The translations under genes were made by a program, and so were the position numbers. The notes under the pieces are model-generated. The model saw nothing but the letters and a program-made list of their open reading frames with translations. It had not been told where the DNA came from and made no database searches. From Chromobacterium paludis (GTDB taxonomy: Bacteria; Pseudomonadota; Gammaproteobacteria; Burkholderiales; Chromobacteriaceae): a stretch of 64,000 nt of DNA. The stretch lies in contig NZ_CP043473.1 in assembly GCF_008275125.1 (NCBI RefSeq), positions 3,720,001-3,784,000 on the forward strand, written 5' to 3'. Shown here in pieces: positions 11,014-20,180 of the stretch. Each line of letters opens with the position of its first letter. Positions within the stretch are counted from its first letter, which is position 1.

Positions 11014-11577
11014 ATGTGCCAAACGCACCACGCTCATACCGATTGCCTGACCCCGCTGCAGGAGCGCCCGTTGGGCCGCCGCGGTTTTCTTAAACTGGCC
11101 GCGCTGGGTGGCGGCGTCGCGCTGTTGGGCAGCTTCGTGCCGCGCACGGCCTGGGCGGCCGGCGGCACCGACGTGCTGCTGTTGTCCTGCATGGATTACC
11201 GGCTGGTCGACGACACCGCCGCCTTCATGAACGGCCTGGGCCTGCGCGACAACTACGACCACATCGTGCTGGCCGGCGCCTCGCTGATTTCCATCACCGA
11301 CAAGTTCCCGGCCTGGAACACCACCTTCTGGCAGCACCTGGGCGTGGCGATAGACCTGCATCACATCAAGAAGGTGGTGTTGCTGGATCACCGCGATTGC
11401 GGCGCTTACAAGGTGGTGTTCGGCGAGGACTTCGCCAAGGAGCCGGAGAAGGAGACGGCCATCCACGCCAAGGCGCTGACGGCGCTGAAGCAGGCCGTTC
11501 TGGACAAGCATCCGCAGCTGGCGGTGGACACGTATTTGATGGCCCTGGACGGCAAGGCCGAGGCGATTCCAGCCTGA
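11014..11577 (+). CDS. Tat-exported beta-carbonic-anhydrase-like protein
   Basis: Protein of 187 aa with a twin-arginine signal (G21-R-R-G-F-L-K, then a hydrophobic stretch and an A-W-A-A cleavage region near 46-49). The mature part has the beta-carbonic anhydrase zinc pattern C59-M-D61-Y-R63 and H126-R-D-C129. The usual loop between these motifs is altered (LAGASLI in place of the RNAG-type stretch), so hydration activity is not certain. AGGAG lies 8 bases before the ATG. A periplasmic location is unusual for this class. It stands alone, divergent from fadH. Confidence 0.75.
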   Translation: MCQTHHAHTDCLTPLQERPLGRRGFLKLAALGGGVALLGSFVPRTAWAAGGTDVLLLSCMDYRLVDDTAAFMNGLGLRDNYDHIVLAGASLISITDKFPAWNTTFWQHLGVAIDLHHIKKVVLLDHRDCGAYKVVFGEDFAKEPEKETAIHAKALTALKQAVLDKHPQLAVDTYLMALDGKAEAIPA

Positions 11578-11615
11578 TCGTTGCCCCCGGCTTGCGGATA
11601 GAGACGGAAGCGACA

Positions 11616-11635
11616 AGCCCGCCTGATGGCGGGCT
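11616..11635. terminator. Hairpin between two convergent genes
   Basis: Perfect 8-bp stem AGCCCGCC / GGCGGGCT with loop TGAT, between the carbonic anhydrase-like gene and the leftward GST gene, just outside both stops. It is probably a shared bidirectional terminator; T-runs are short. Confidence 0.6.
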
Positions 11636-11638
11636 GGT

Positions 11639-12250
11639 TTATTCGCCGTGTTTCTCGGCGGCGCGGCGGTAGGCCGGGCGGGCCTCGATGCGGTCGACGA
11701 AGCGCGCCAGATTGGGATAACGCTGGCGGCCGTCGCCGCGCACCGCGATCTGGGCGACGAAGGACAGCTGCACGTCCGCGCCGCTCAACTCGTCGCCGAC
11801 GAAGTAGTCGCGACCGTCCAGCTCGCGCTCCAGGTAGCCCAGGTGGTTGTCCAGCTCGCTGTGGATGCGCGGATGCAGCGGCGCGCCGGCTTCGCCCAGG
11901 AAGCCGACGTAAAGCTGCAGCAGGATGGGCAGCATGGCCGAGCCTTCGGCATAGTGCAGCAGCTGCGCGTAGCGGTTGTAATCCGGCGAGGCGATGTCGG
12001 GCGCGAAGCGGCCGTTGCCGTAGGTGCGGATCAGGTAGTCGATGATGGCGCCGGATTCGATCAATACCGTGTCGCCGTCGCGCAGCACCGGGGCCTTGCC
12101 CAGCGGGTGGATGGCCTGCAGCGCCGGCGGCGCCAGCCGGGTTTGCGGGTCGCGTTCGTAGCGCACGACGGCATAGTCTTGGCCTAGCTCTTCCAGCAGC
12201 CAGGTGATGCGGCGCGAGCGCGATTGGTTCAGGTGGTGGACTTCTATCAT
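11639..12250 (-). CDS. Glutathione S-transferase family protein
   Basis: Cytoplasmic GST-fold protein of 203 aa. The N-terminal thioredoxin-like half holds HHLNQSRSRRITWLLEELG and the glutathione-binding HPLGKAPVL...IESGAIIDYL. The C-terminal helical half ends with the N-capping motif GADVQLSF. It is the last gene of a leftward run: acetyltransferase (13778), hydrolase (13186), GST (12250), with gaps of 10 and 15 bp. The substrate is unknown. Confidence 0.88.
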   Translation of the reverse strand: MIEVHHLNQSRSRRITWLLEELGQDYAVVRYERDPQTRLAPPALQAIHPLGKAPVLRDGDTVLIESGAIIDYLIRTYGNGRFAPDIASPDYNRYAQLLHYAEGSAMLPILLQLYVGFLGEAGAPLHPRIHSELDNHLGYLERELDGRDYFVGDELSGADVQLSFVAQIAVRGDGRQRYPNLARFVDRIEARPAYRRAAEKHGE

Positions 12251-12265
12251 GACGGACTCCGGGAT

Positions 12266-13186
12266 TCAGGCGGCGGGCGCGACGCGCGCCAGCCAGGCGA
12301 GGATATCGCTTTCCACCTCGGCGCGGTTGCTCTCGTTCAGCATCTCGTGGCGGCCGCCTGGATAGACCTGGCTTTGCAGGTCCAGCGCGCCGGCGTCGCG
12401 GTAGCGGATTTCCAGCTGGCCCAGCGCCAGCTTGCCCAGGCTGACCGGGTCGCGGCTGCCGGCGAACAGCAGGATGGGGCAGCGGCGGTTGATGCCCGCG
12501 CCGGCGGCCTCGCCGGCCTCCATCTCCACGATGCCGCCGAACAGGTCGGCCCATAGGCCCGGCGTCGGATCGAAGCCGCAGTCCGGGTCGGCGAGATAGG
12601 CGTCCACCTCGGCCGCGTCGCGGCTCAGCCAGTCCATGCCGGTGCGCCAGGGCGGAAAGCCCAGGTTGAAGCTGCCGAACACCAGCGCCGCCATTAGCCG
12701 GCTGGGTTTATCCCAGCCATTGCGGCGGCCCAGGAAGCGCGCCAGCGCGCCCAGCAGCCGCGCCAAGGGGCGCTGGCGATAGCCGGTGGACGACAGCATC
12801 AGGCCGGACAGCTGGCCGCCGTAGCGCAGGAAATAGGCGCGGGCGATGAAGCTGCCCATGCTGTGGCCCAGCAGGATGATGGGCAGGCCGGGATGTTCGG
12901 CGGCGGCGTGGCGGCGCACGGCTTCCACATCGTCCACCACCTTGCGCCAGCCGTCTTCGGCGGCGAAGAAGCCGCGCGGCGCGGGCGAGGCGCCGTGGCC
13001 GCGGTGGTCGTGCGCGTACACCGCGTAGCCGGCGGCGGCCAGCGTGCGCGCGAAGCGGTCGTAGCGCGCGCCGTATTCGCTCATGCCGTGGGAGATCAGC
13101 AGCGCGGCGCGGATCGGCCCTTCCGGCCGCCAGCGGCACAGCGGAATGGCGACGCCGTCGGCGGCGGTCAGGGTGGAGCGTTGCAT
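12266..13186 (-). CDS. Alpha/beta hydrolase, monoacylglycerol lipase-like
   Basis: Serine hydrolase of 306 aa. HGMSEYGARYDRFA and DHRGHGASP mark the monoglyceride lipase/lysophospholipase subfamily. The nucleophile elbow is GHSMGS, the acid is probably in FAGSRDPVS, and the catalytic His is in PGGRHEMLNE. No signal peptide, so it is cytoplasmic or membrane-associated. It is the middle gene of the acetyltransferase-hydrolase-GST run. Confidence 0.88.
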   Translation of the reverse strand: MQRSTLTAADGVAIPLCRWRPEGPIRAALLISHGMSEYGARYDRFARTLAAAGYAVYAHDHRGHGASPAPRGFFAAEDGWRKVVDDVEAVRRHAAAEHPGLPIILLGHSMGSFIARAYFLRYGGQLSGLMLSSTGYRQRPLARLLGALARFLGRRNGWDKPSRLMAALVFGSFNLGFPPWRTGMDWLSRDAAEVDAYLADPDCGFDPTPGLWADLFGGIVEMEAGEAAGAGINRRCPILLFAGSRDPVSLGKLALGQLEIRYRDAGALDLQSQVYPGGRHEMLNESNRAEVESDILAWLARVAPAA

Positions 13187-13196
13187 GCGGTGCCTC

Positions 13197-13778
13197 TCAG
13201 CCGAGCAAGACGCGGCTGTCGAAATTAGGGTTCAGCAGTGAAGTCAGCACGTGGTCGCGCCAGGCGCCGTTCAGGAACAGGTAATCCTTGGCCTGACCCT
13301 CTACGGTGAAGCCCAAGCGTTGGAGCAGGGCCGCGCTGCGCGCGTTGGCCGGCTGGTAATTGGCCTGGATGCGATGCAGCTTCAAGTCATCGAAGGCGAA
13401 GCGTATCGCCGCCTGCAGCGCCTCGCGCATCAGGCCCTGGCCTTCGCAGGCCTGGTCTACGCCGTAGCCCAGGTGACAGGCCTGGAACACGCCGCGCACG
13501 ATATTGCTGAAGCCCACGGTGCCGATGACGCGGTCAGGTTGTTCGCGCGTCGCCAGCAGGAAGCGCGCGCTGTGGCCTTCCGTCCAGGAGCGCGCGCCCT
13601 GGCGCATCTGGGTGCGCCAATAGTCTTCGCTGTAGTACTGCGGCCCAGGCGTCGGCCCCCAGGGCTCCAGGTGGGCGCGGTTGCGGCTGTGGTAGTCCAG
13701 CGCGGCCGCCGTCAGGTCCGGGTGGGCCGGCAGCAGCTTCAGGCGCGGGGTGTCGAGTGCGGGTTGGATCAGGCTCAT
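13197..13778 (-). CDS. GNAT acetyltransferase, RimJ/RimL-like
   Basis: N-acetyltransferase of 193 aa. The start TPRLKLLPA, the central IGTVGFSNI and the acetyl-CoA-binding region CEGQGLMREALQAAIRFAF are typical of the RimJ/RimL branch. The end motif NARSAALLQRLGF is also present. Targets in this branch range from ribosomal proteins to antibiotics or peptides, and the sequence does not decide. It is the first gene of the three-gene leftward run. Confidence 0.88.
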   Translation of the reverse strand: MSLIQPALDTPRLKLLPAHPDLTAAALDYHSRNRAHLEPWGPTPGPQYYSEDYWRTQMRQGARSWTEGHSARFLLATREQPDRVIGTVGFSNIVRGVFQACHLGYGVDQACEGQGLMREALQAAIRFAFDDLKLHRIQANYQPANARSAALLQRLGFTVEGQAKDYLFLNGAWRDHVLTSLLNPNFDSRVLLG

Positions 13779-13878
13779 GGCGTGGCGGCTTTATGACAAG
13801 GCAGTAGATGGTAGTCGCAACTAGGCCTGATGCTCAAGTCATGCCGCCGGCGCGGCCGGCGGCAGCTGGGAGAGGACG

Positions 13879-14760
13879 TTAGCCGGCCAGGCGCTCCAGC
13901 GCCTCGCGGTACTTGGCGGCGGTTTTCTCGCGCACGTCCAGCGGCACGGCCGGGGCCGGGGCCTGCTTGTTCCAGCCGGAGGCTTCCAGCCAGTCGCGCA
14001 CGAACTGCTTGTCGAACGACGGTGGATTGCTGCCCGGCTGGTAGCTGTCGGCGGGCCAGAAGCGGCTGGAGTCCGGCGTCAGCGCCTCATCCATCAGCGT
14101 CAGCACGCCGTTTTCGTCCAGGCCGAACTCGAACTTGGTGTCGCAGATGATGATGCCGCGCGTGGCGGCGTAGGCGGCCGCGGTCTTGTACAGCAGGATG
14201 GCGGTGTCGCGCACCTGGGCCGCCAGCTCCGCGCCGACGATGGCTTCGCACTGGGCGAAGCTGATGTTCTCGTCGTGATCGCCCACCGCCGCCTTGGTGG
14301 AGGGGGTGAAGATGGGCTCGGGCAGCTGGTCCGCTTCCTTCAGGCCTGCGGGCAGGGCGACGCCGCAGATGGAGTTGGACTGCTGGTATTCCTTCCAGCC
14401 GGAGCCGGCCAGGTAGCCGCGCACCACGGCCTCGATCGGCACCGCCTTCAAGCGCTTGGCCACCACGGCGCGGCCTTGCACCTGCGGCAGGTCTTCCGCC
14501 GCCACCACGTCTTCCGGCTGGTCGCCGGTCAGGTGGTTGGGCACCACGTCCTTCAGTTTTTCAAACCAGAAATTGGAGATGGCGGTCAGAATCTGGCCCT
14601 TGGCCGGGATCGGGTCGTCCAGGATCACATCGAAGGCGGACAGCCGGTCGGTGGCGATCATCAGCATGCGCTGCTCGTCGATCTCGTACAGATCGCGCAC
14701 CTTGCCGGAGTAGATCTTCTTCAGGCTGGTCAGGTGGGTGGTGTTCAGTCCGGTCATCAT
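13879..14760 (-). CDS. purC: Phosphoribosylaminoimidazole-succinocarboxamide synthase (SAICAR synthase)
   Basis: Purine biosynthesis ligase joining CAIR and aspartate (293 aa). [38 protein letters not shown] and ICDTKFEFG are clear PurC motifs; the length matches the longer, yeast-like bacterial type. The start at 14760 overlaps the alkD stop as ATGA, preceded by GAAGGAAGC; the following ATG at 14757 is an alternative. purK and purE lie upstream on the same strand, with alkD between. Confidence 0.96.
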   Translation of the reverse strand: MMTGLNTTHLTSLKKIYSGKVRDLYEIDEQRMLMIATDRLSAFDVILDDPIPAKGQILTAISNFWFEKLKDVVPNHLTGDQPEDVVAAEDLPQVQGRAVVAKRLKAVPIEAVVRGYLAGSGWKEYQQSNSICGVALPAGLKEADQLPEPIFTPSTKAAVGDHDENISFAQCEAIVGAELAAQVRDTAILLYKTAAAYAATRGIIICDTKFEFGLDENGVLTLMDEALTPDSSRFWPADSYQPGSNPPSFDKQFVRDWLEASGWNKQAPAPAVPLDVREKTAAKYREALERLAG

Positions 14761-15449
14761 GCTTCCTTCGCGGGCAGGGGGTTCTGTTGGATTCGTTTCA
14801 GCGCTTCGCGCCGCGACAGCGGCGACAGCGCGGCGGACGCGACGAAGCCGCGCACGGCATCGGCGTCGGTGTAGGCGTATTCGCGCAAGGCCCAGCCTAT
14901 GGCCTTGCGGATGAAGAATTCGGTGTCGGCGGCATTGGCCGCGCAATAGCGGAACAGCCGCTCGACGTCGGTGTCGCGCTTCCAGTACAGCTGGTGCAGG
15001 ATGGCGATGCGGCGCAGCCAGAAATCGCCGTCGCCGGACAGCCTGTCCATGTCGCTCTGCAGCTCGCGCCGCGCGCGGACCTGTTCGCCTATGATCCAGG
15101 CGGCCAAGCCGTCAACGGTGTCCCACCAGGATTTGTCGCTAACCAGCGCCAGCAGCCGCGGCAAGGCGGAGGCCGGCAGCATGGCGGCGTGCCGGGCCAG
15201 CAGGTCCACCGCCACGTATTGGAATTCGCGCTCCGGCTGCCGCCACAGCGCTTCGGCTAGTTCCAGCCAGCCGTCGGGGCCGGCCGCGTCATGCGATTTG
15301 ATCCACGGCCCGGCGGCCTTGCGCCTGGCCGGCGCGGGGACGCCGAGGAAATCGAACTGCTCGCGCATATAGGCGCGCATCGCCGGCGCGCGAGATGGGT
15401 TGGCGACTGAGTTCAGCGCCGCGCGCAAAGACGAAAGTGACGTGTTCAT
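14757..15449 (-). CDS. DNA alkylation repair protein, AlkD family
   Basis: HEAT-repeat DNA glycosylase-like protein of 230 aa, expected to remove 3- and 7-alkylated bases. AlkD-type features include the tryptophan-rich [18 protein letters not shown] and the C-terminal [11 protein letters not shown]. It overlaps purC by an ATGA junction, so the two are translationally coupled. There is 132 bp to purK upstream with no strong terminator. Confidence 0.88.
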   Translation of the reverse strand: MNTSLSSLRAALNSVANPSRAPAMRAYMREQFDFLGVPAPARRKAAGPWIKSHDAAGPDGWLELAEALWRQPEREFQYVAVDLLARHAAMLPASALPRLLALVSDKSWWDTVDGLAAWIIGEQVRARRELQSDMDRLSGDGDFWLRRIAILHQLYWKRDTDVERLFRYCAANAADTEFFIRKAIGWALREYAYTDADAVRGFVASAALSPLSRREALKRIQQNPLPAKEA

Positions 15450-15581
15450 GCGCGGGTTTTCCGGGCAGCGGCTTCGTGGGGCAACAAAGCAAAAAGCCCC
15501 GGGGTTCGGCGCAGTTCGGGATGGGTGAACAGGCTTACTGACAGGGGCTGGATGGAACGATTATACATGGGCATTTCGGGC

Positions 15582-16712
15582 TTACAAGGTGTCCTTCAAC
15601 GCCCTGGCCTGCTCCAGCGCCTCGTCCGCCGTGGCGGCCATCACGTTGAAGTGGCCCATCTTGCGGCCCGGGCGCGCGGCTTTTTTGCCGTACAGGTGCA
15701 GCTGGGCGTTGGGCGCCTCCATCAGCACGTCCCAGTTCGGTTCGCCGCCGTCTTCTTTCCAGACGTCGCCCAGCAGGTTGACCATCACCACCGGGCTGAG
15801 CAGGTCGGTCTTGCCCGGCAACAGGCCGCATAGGGCGCGCACCTGTTGTTGGAATTGATCCGTCAGGCAGGCGGTGAGCGTGTAGTGGCCGGAGTTGTGC
15901 GGGCGCGGGGCGATTTCGTTGACCACCAGGCTGTCGTCGGCCAATACGAAGAACTCCACCGCCAGCACGCCGACGTAATCGAGCGCGTCGGCCAGCTTGC
16001 GGGCCATGTCCTGCGCCTGCGCGGCCAGCGCCGGGGCTATGCGCGCCGGCACGATGGATTCGTCCAGGATGCCGTCCTGGTGGAGGTTTTCCGCCACCGG
16101 GAACACCGCGCTTTGCGCCGCGCTGACGCGGGTGACGATGGCCGACACTTCCAGCTTGAGGTCCAGCATCTTTTCCAGCACGCAGGCCTGGCCGCCCAGA
16201 TTGGCGTAGGCGGCGCGCGCCTCGGCGGCGGTTTTCACCCGCACCTGGCCCTTGCCGTCGTAGCCCAGGCGGGCGGTTTTCAGGATGCCCGGCAGATAGG
16301 GCGCCAGGTCCACCTGGATATCTTCCACGCTCTCGATGGCCAGATACGGCGCGGTCGGCAGGCCGGCCTTGTTGATCCAGCTTTTCTCGGCGATGCGGTC
16401 CTGGGCGATGGCCACGCAGTCGCCGGACGGCGACACGCGGGTGGTCTTGGCCAGCTCGCGCATGGCGTCGGCGTTGACGTTTTCAAACTCGGTGGTCACG
16501 GCGGCACAGCTTTGCGCCAGCTCGCGCAGCGCGGCCGGGTCATTGTACGGCGCGCGGATGTGGCGGTCGGCGAAGGCCGCCGCCGGCGCGTTTTCGTCCG
16601 GGTCCAGCACGGTGACGCGGTAGCCCATGGTCTTGGCGGCCACGGCGAACATGCGGCCCAGCTGGCCGCCGCCGAGTATGCCCAGCATGGCCGGCGGCAG
16701 GATGGCGGCCAT
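15582..16712 (-). CDS. purK: N5-carboxyaminoimidazole ribonucleotide synthase
   Basis: ATP-grasp enzyme carboxylating AIR to N5-CAIR (376 aa). The N-terminus [19 protein letters not shown] is diagnostic. [20 protein letters not shown] and [18 protein letters not shown] are the ATP-grasp and substrate motifs. Its ATG overlaps the purE stop by one base (TAATG), so the two are coupled and act in sequence. Confidence 0.97.
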   Translation of the reverse strand: MAAILPPAMLGILGGGQLGRMFAVAAKTMGYRVTVLDPDENAPAAAFADRHIRAPYNDPAALRELAQSCAAVTTEFENVNADAMRELAKTTRVSPSGDCVAIAQDRIAEKSWINKAGLPTAPYLAIESVEDIQVDLAPYLPGILKTARLGYDGKGQVRVKTAAEARAAYANLGGQACVLEKMLDLKLEVSAIVTRVSAAQSAVFPVAENLHQDGILDESIVPARIAPALAAQAQDMARKLADALDYVGVLAVEFFVLADDSLVVNEIAPRPHNSGHYTLTACLTDQFQQQVRALCGLLPGKTDLLSPVVMVNLLGDVWKEDGGEPNWDVLMEAPNAQLHLYGKKAARPGRKMGHFNVMAATADEALEQARALKDTL

Positions 16713-17200
16713 TATTCGACCTCCGGCAGCGTCATCGCCAGCACGGTTTGTTCCTGTTCCCGGCGGAAGGCCACCAGTTTCTCGGCCAGCTCCGGCCGCG
16801 TGGTGGCCAGCATGGCCACGGCGAACAGCGCGGCGTTGGCGGCGCCGGCCTCGCCGATGGCGAAGGTGGCCACCGGTATGCCCTTGGGCATTTGCACGAT
16901 GGACAGCAGCGAATCCTCGCCGCGCAGGTATTTGGACGGCACCGGCACGCCCAGCACCGGCACGTGGGTCTTGGCCGCCAGCATGCCGGGCAGGTGGGCG
17001 GCGCCGCCGGCGCCGGCGATGATGGCCGCCAGGCCGCGCGGCGCGGCCTCTTCGGCATACTGGAACAACAGGTCCGGGGTGCGGTGGGCGGAGACGACGC
17101 GGGTTTCGCAGGCGACGCCGAAGCGCTTCAGCATGCTCGCGGCGTGCTGCATCACTTCCCAGTCGCTATTGCTACCCATCACGATGCCGACTTCAATCAT
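16712..17200 (-). CDS. purE: N5-carboxyaminoimidazole ribonucleotide mutase
   Basis: Converts N5-CAIR to CAIR (162 aa, normal length). [30 protein letters not shown] and [17 protein letters not shown] are the class I PurE signatures, including the active-site Ser and His. It is first in the leftward purE-purK unit; the promoter should lie in 17201-17325, where an AT-rich stretch is seen. Confidence 0.97.
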   Translation of the reverse strand: MIEVGIVMGSNSDWEVMQHAASMLKRFGVACETRVVSAHRTPDLLFQYAEEAAPRGLAAIIAGAGGAAHLPGMLAAKTHVPVLGVPVPSKYLRGEDSLLSIVQMPKGIPVATFAIGEAGAANAALFAVAMLATTRPELAEKLVAFRREQEQTVLAMTLPEVE

Positions 17201-17325
17201 GGCGGTGCTGCTCGCGTATGGTGAACGAAGACCGCGATTTTAACCGAGGCCGGCGGCTATCCGTTATGGTTTTTTATTTTCATATCAAGACAGTTAGCGC
17301 ATAAAGCCGTCTGGAATCGCACGGT

Positions 17326-18147
17326 TCACGCCAGTTTCGGATACGTGAACAGCAAGAGGTGCAGCGTGTTGAAGGCCAGGTGGGCCAGCACCGCCAGCCA
17401 CAGCTGGCGGCGCGCGGCGTAGACCAGGCCGTAGCCTATGCCGGCCAGGGTGGCCAGCGCCATCCAAGCCCAGCCGCCGGCCAGGTGGGCCAAGCCGAAC
17501 AAGAGCGAGGCCGCCAGCAGCGCGGCGAATGGCTCGGTGCGCAGCTCCAGCCAGCGTTGGACGCCGCCGCGGAAGAAAGCCTCCTCCACCAGCGAGGTCA
17601 AAAAGCAGTTGGCCAATAGCCAGGGCAGCAGCCAGGCCGGCCACTTGGGCGCGAAGCCGATGATGCCGGTGGCGGCGGCGATGCCGAGCACGAACAGCAG
17701 CGCCAGCGCGCCCACCGCGGCCGCCGGCCAGCCCAGCCGGCGCTCCGGCAGCGGCGAGGCGCTCAGGCCCAAGAGCAGCAGCAGGCCGGCCAAGCCCTTG
17801 TCGTAACTCCAGAACAGCCGGTATGGCGCGCTGTCCACGCTGGCCTTGCCCTGCCATAGCAGGGGGTTGTCGAAGCCGGGCAGTGCGTGCACCGCCAGCG
17901 CCAGCAGCAGGGCGATCCACACCACGGTCAGCTCGGCGCGGGGGGCGCGCAATTGTGCCAGCGTCAGGCCGACGGCGGCCGCGGCGAAAACCACGCCCAG
18001 CGGTTGCAGCACGCCGGCGGCCAACGCCACCACGGCGCTAGCAGACAGCGCGATCCAGGCGGGCGGCTGGTGGCGCAGGCTGGCGGAGAGCAGGCCTAGC
18101 GCCAGCAGCGCGAAGGCGGCCAGCGGCAGGGAGGACGGCAGGAACAT
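17326..18147 (-). CDS. CPBP family intramembrane metalloprotease
   Basis: Multi-pass membrane protein (273 aa, about 8 hydrophobic segments) of the CPBP/ABI family related to type II CAAX proteases. The catalytic motifs are V-E188-E189-AFFR193, FGLAH221 and a C-terminal HLAFNTLH. The start at 18147 has GGAG five bases upstream; in-frame ATG and TTG codons about 24 and 30 bp further out lack this. The target is unknown; some bacterial members act in bacteriocin immunity or envelope processing. Confidence 0.85.
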   Translation of the reverse strand: MFLPSSLPLAAFALLALGLLSASLRHQPPAWIALSASAVVALAAGVLQPLGVVFAAAAVGLTLAQLRAPRAELTVVWIALLLALAVHALPGFDNPLLWQGKASVDSAPYRLFWSYDKGLAGLLLLLGLSASPLPERRLGWPAAAVGALALLFVLGIAAATGIIGFAPKWPAWLLPWLLANCFLTSLVEEAFFRGGVQRWLELRTEPFAALLAASLLFGLAHLAGGWAWMALATLAGIGYGLVYAARRQLWLAVLAHLAFNTLHLLLFTYPKLA

Positions 18148-18298
18148 GCGGACTCCATATAGTGGGCTCATCCGCAATGATAACGGCAGCGGCGGCGGCG
18201 CGTCAGGCTAGGCGGCGCTTGGCCTTGCTGGGCAAACTTCTTTGGCGAGCCTGGGCCAAGGCGGCGCAGCGCAGAAGCCGGCCTTGGCTGGATGGGTC

Positions 18299-19396
18299 TT
18301 AGTGGTGTCCGGCCAGCGCGTCCAGCACCTTGCTGGACAGGGCCGGAGGCTGGGCGGTGACGCGCAGCAGATGGCGCAGCGCCGGGTGCGGCGGCCGGTG
18401 CACGGCCACGCCGTCGGCCAGCAGGCGGCGCTGGATGTCTTCGGCGGCGGCGGCGTTGGGGTAGAGCACGGCCACGAAATTGGTGTGGGAGGGCAGCACG
18501 GTCAGGTCGCGGCCGCGCAGCGCCGTTTCCAGCTTGTCGCGCAATTGCAGCGTGGCTTGCACCAGCTGGCGCGAGTAGTCCGGGTCATCGAATACCAGGG
18601 CGGCGGCGTGCTGGGCCAGGCCGGACAGCGCGTACTGCGGCCGGATCTGGTCCGCCTTGGCGATGATGTCGGCGGAGGCCAGCGCGAAGCCTATGCGCAG
18701 GCCGGCCAGGCCGTAGGCCTTGGACAGCGTGCGCAGCCGCAGCGTGTTGGGCAGGACGCCGGCTGGCGGCGCCTCCTGCGGCGCGACGCAGAAGTCGACA
18801 TAGGCCTCGTCCAGGATCAGCATGGTGTGGGTGGGCAGCTGTTGGCGCAGCGCCTGAATGTCGGCGGCGGACCAGTAGTGGCCGGTGGGATTATCCGGAT
18901 TGGCCAGGTACAGCGCCACCGCGCGCTCGGCCTGCGCCACCTCGCATAGCCGGGCCAGGTCAGGCCGCAGGCCTATGCCTTGCTGGCGATAGGGCACTTC
19001 CAGGATGCGGGCGCCCACACCCTCGGCGAAATAGCGGAAGGTGGGATAGGTGCCGGCGCTGCACACCACGGCGTCGCCGGCGTTGCAGCGCAGGCGCAGC
19101 GCCAGCAGGATCAGGCTGTCCGCGCCGGCATCGAACAAGACTTGGCTGGCCTCCACGCCGTGCAACCGGGCCGCGCGCTCGCGCAGCGCCAGCGCGTAGG
19201 GATCCGGATACAGCCGCGCCAGCTCGGCCAGCGCCTCGCCCCATTGCGCCAGCAGTGGGGAGTCGACGCGGACCAGGCTTTCATTGGCGCCCAGCCGGCT
19301 GGCCACCTTGTGGCCCAGCGCCGCTTCCAGCTTGGCGATGCCGGGAAACGGGTTGACGATGGTGTGGTGTTCCAGATGGCGCGCGTAATGAGGCAT
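18299..19396 (-). CDS. Histidinol-phosphate aminotransferase family (HisC-like), PLP-dependent
   Basis: Fold-type I aminotransferase of 365 aa. Family motifs are SRLGANES near the N-terminus, LANPDNPTGHYW, ILDEAYVDF and LSKAYGLAGLRIGF with the PLP lysine. HisC activity is likely, but the gene is away from the his operon and related enzymes act on other amino acids. The start at 19396 has GGGAA upstream. An LptM-like lipoprotein gene precedes it by 94 bp on the same strand. Confidence 0.82.
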   Translation of the reverse strand: MPHYARHLEHHTIVNPFPGIAKLEAALGHKVASRLGANESLVRVDSPLLAQWGEALAELARLYPDPYALALRERAARLHGVEASQVLFDAGADSLILLALRLRCNAGDAVVCSAGTYPTFRYFAEGVGARILEVPYRQQGIGLRPDLARLCEVAQAERAVALYLANPDNPTGHYWSAADIQALRQQLPTHTMLILDEAYVDFCVAPQEAPPAGVLPNTLRLRTLSKAYGLAGLRIGFALASADIIAKADQIRPQYALSGLAQHAAALVFDDPDYSRQLVQATLQLRDKLETALRGRDLTVLPSHTNFVAVLYPNAAAAEDIQRRLLADGVAVHRPPHPALRHLLRVTAQPPALSSKVLDALAGHH

Positions 19397-19490
19397 GACG
19401 GTTCCCGGTATTCCAATGGATTGAGGCCATTCTAGGCCAAGGGCCTTATCGGACAAGCAATCGTTTGGAAATATCCTTATGCTAACGGTA

Positions 19491-19610
19491 TCATCGGGCC
19501 GCGGAGGCCGCATGCTGGGGGCCGGGCTGCTGCGGCAGCACTAGCGGGCCCTTGTAGCCGCAGGCGGTCAGGAGCAGGATCAGGCCGGCGCAGGCGAGCA
19601 GGGTACGCAT
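19491..19610 (-). CDS. lptM: Small LptM-like (YifL/LppL) lipoprotein
   Basis: Lipoprotein of 39 aa. The signal peptide MRTLLACAGLILLLTAC ends in the lipobox LLTAC, and the mature sequence CGYKGPLVLP matches the conserved CGxKGPL start of the LptM family, which helps LptD maturation at the outer membrane. As in E. coli, it is divergent from cyaY. The usual neighbour lysA is absent here. Confidence 0.85.
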   Translation of the reverse strand: MRTLLACAGLILLLTACGYKGPLVLPQQPGPQHAASAAR

Positions 19611-19694
19611 ACTGGAAGTCCGTTGTGGCAAAATCGACATACTAGCAAAACCACGCCGCGCCGTGTTGCGCCGGCCAGCGCCATAGGAACCATC

Positions 19695-20012
19695 ATGACC
19701 GAAAGCGAATTTCTGCAACTTAGCGACGCCATCTTCGACCGCATCGAACAGGCGCTGGACGACCACGAGCTGGACGTCGATACCGTGCGCCAGGGCAATG
19801 TGCTGGAGATCGAGTTCGACAGCGGCGAGAAAGTGGTGGTCAACCGCCATGCGTCCAATCAGGAAATGTGGATCGCGGCCAAGAGCGGCGGCTACCACTT
19901 CGCCCGCCGCGGCGAGGATTGGATCGCCGCGCGCGACGGCTCCGAGTTCTTCTCCACCCTGGCCGAGGCGATCCGCGCCGGCAGCGGCGAAGCATTCGAC
20001 TTTGCCGTTTGA
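19695..20012 (+). CDS. cyaY: Frataxin-like iron donor CyaY
   Basis: Regulator and iron-binding partner of iron-sulfur cluster assembly (105 aa). The acidic first helix ESEFLQLSDAIFDRIEQALDD and the strand region VLEIEFDSGEKVVVNRHAS...EMWIAAKSGGYHF are typical. The start at 19695 follows AGGAAC. It is divergent from the LptM-like gene. Confidence 0.96.
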   Translation: MTESEFLQLSDAIFDRIEQALDDHELDVDTVRQGNVLEIEFDSGEKVVVNRHASNQEMWIAAKSGGYHFARRGEDWIAARDGSEFFSTLAEAIRAGSGEAFDFAV

Positions 20013-20180
20013 TTGGATATGCCAAAGCGGTTTTATGTCTTGAAAATCAATGCATTTACAAAGTGTTTACATTTGTTAATGTTCTGGTAAGAACTTGATC
20101 TGAAGCAGGTAATAGTCCAGCTACAAGCAGCAATATTCGAGCGAGACGATTTTCTAATATTGCTTTGCGAGGACTGGATC

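Noticed and set aside
20082..20097. Sigma-54/NtrC promoter for amtB
   Set aside because: A TGGTAAGAACTTGAT-like match has the wrong GG-GC spacing and lacks the GC.
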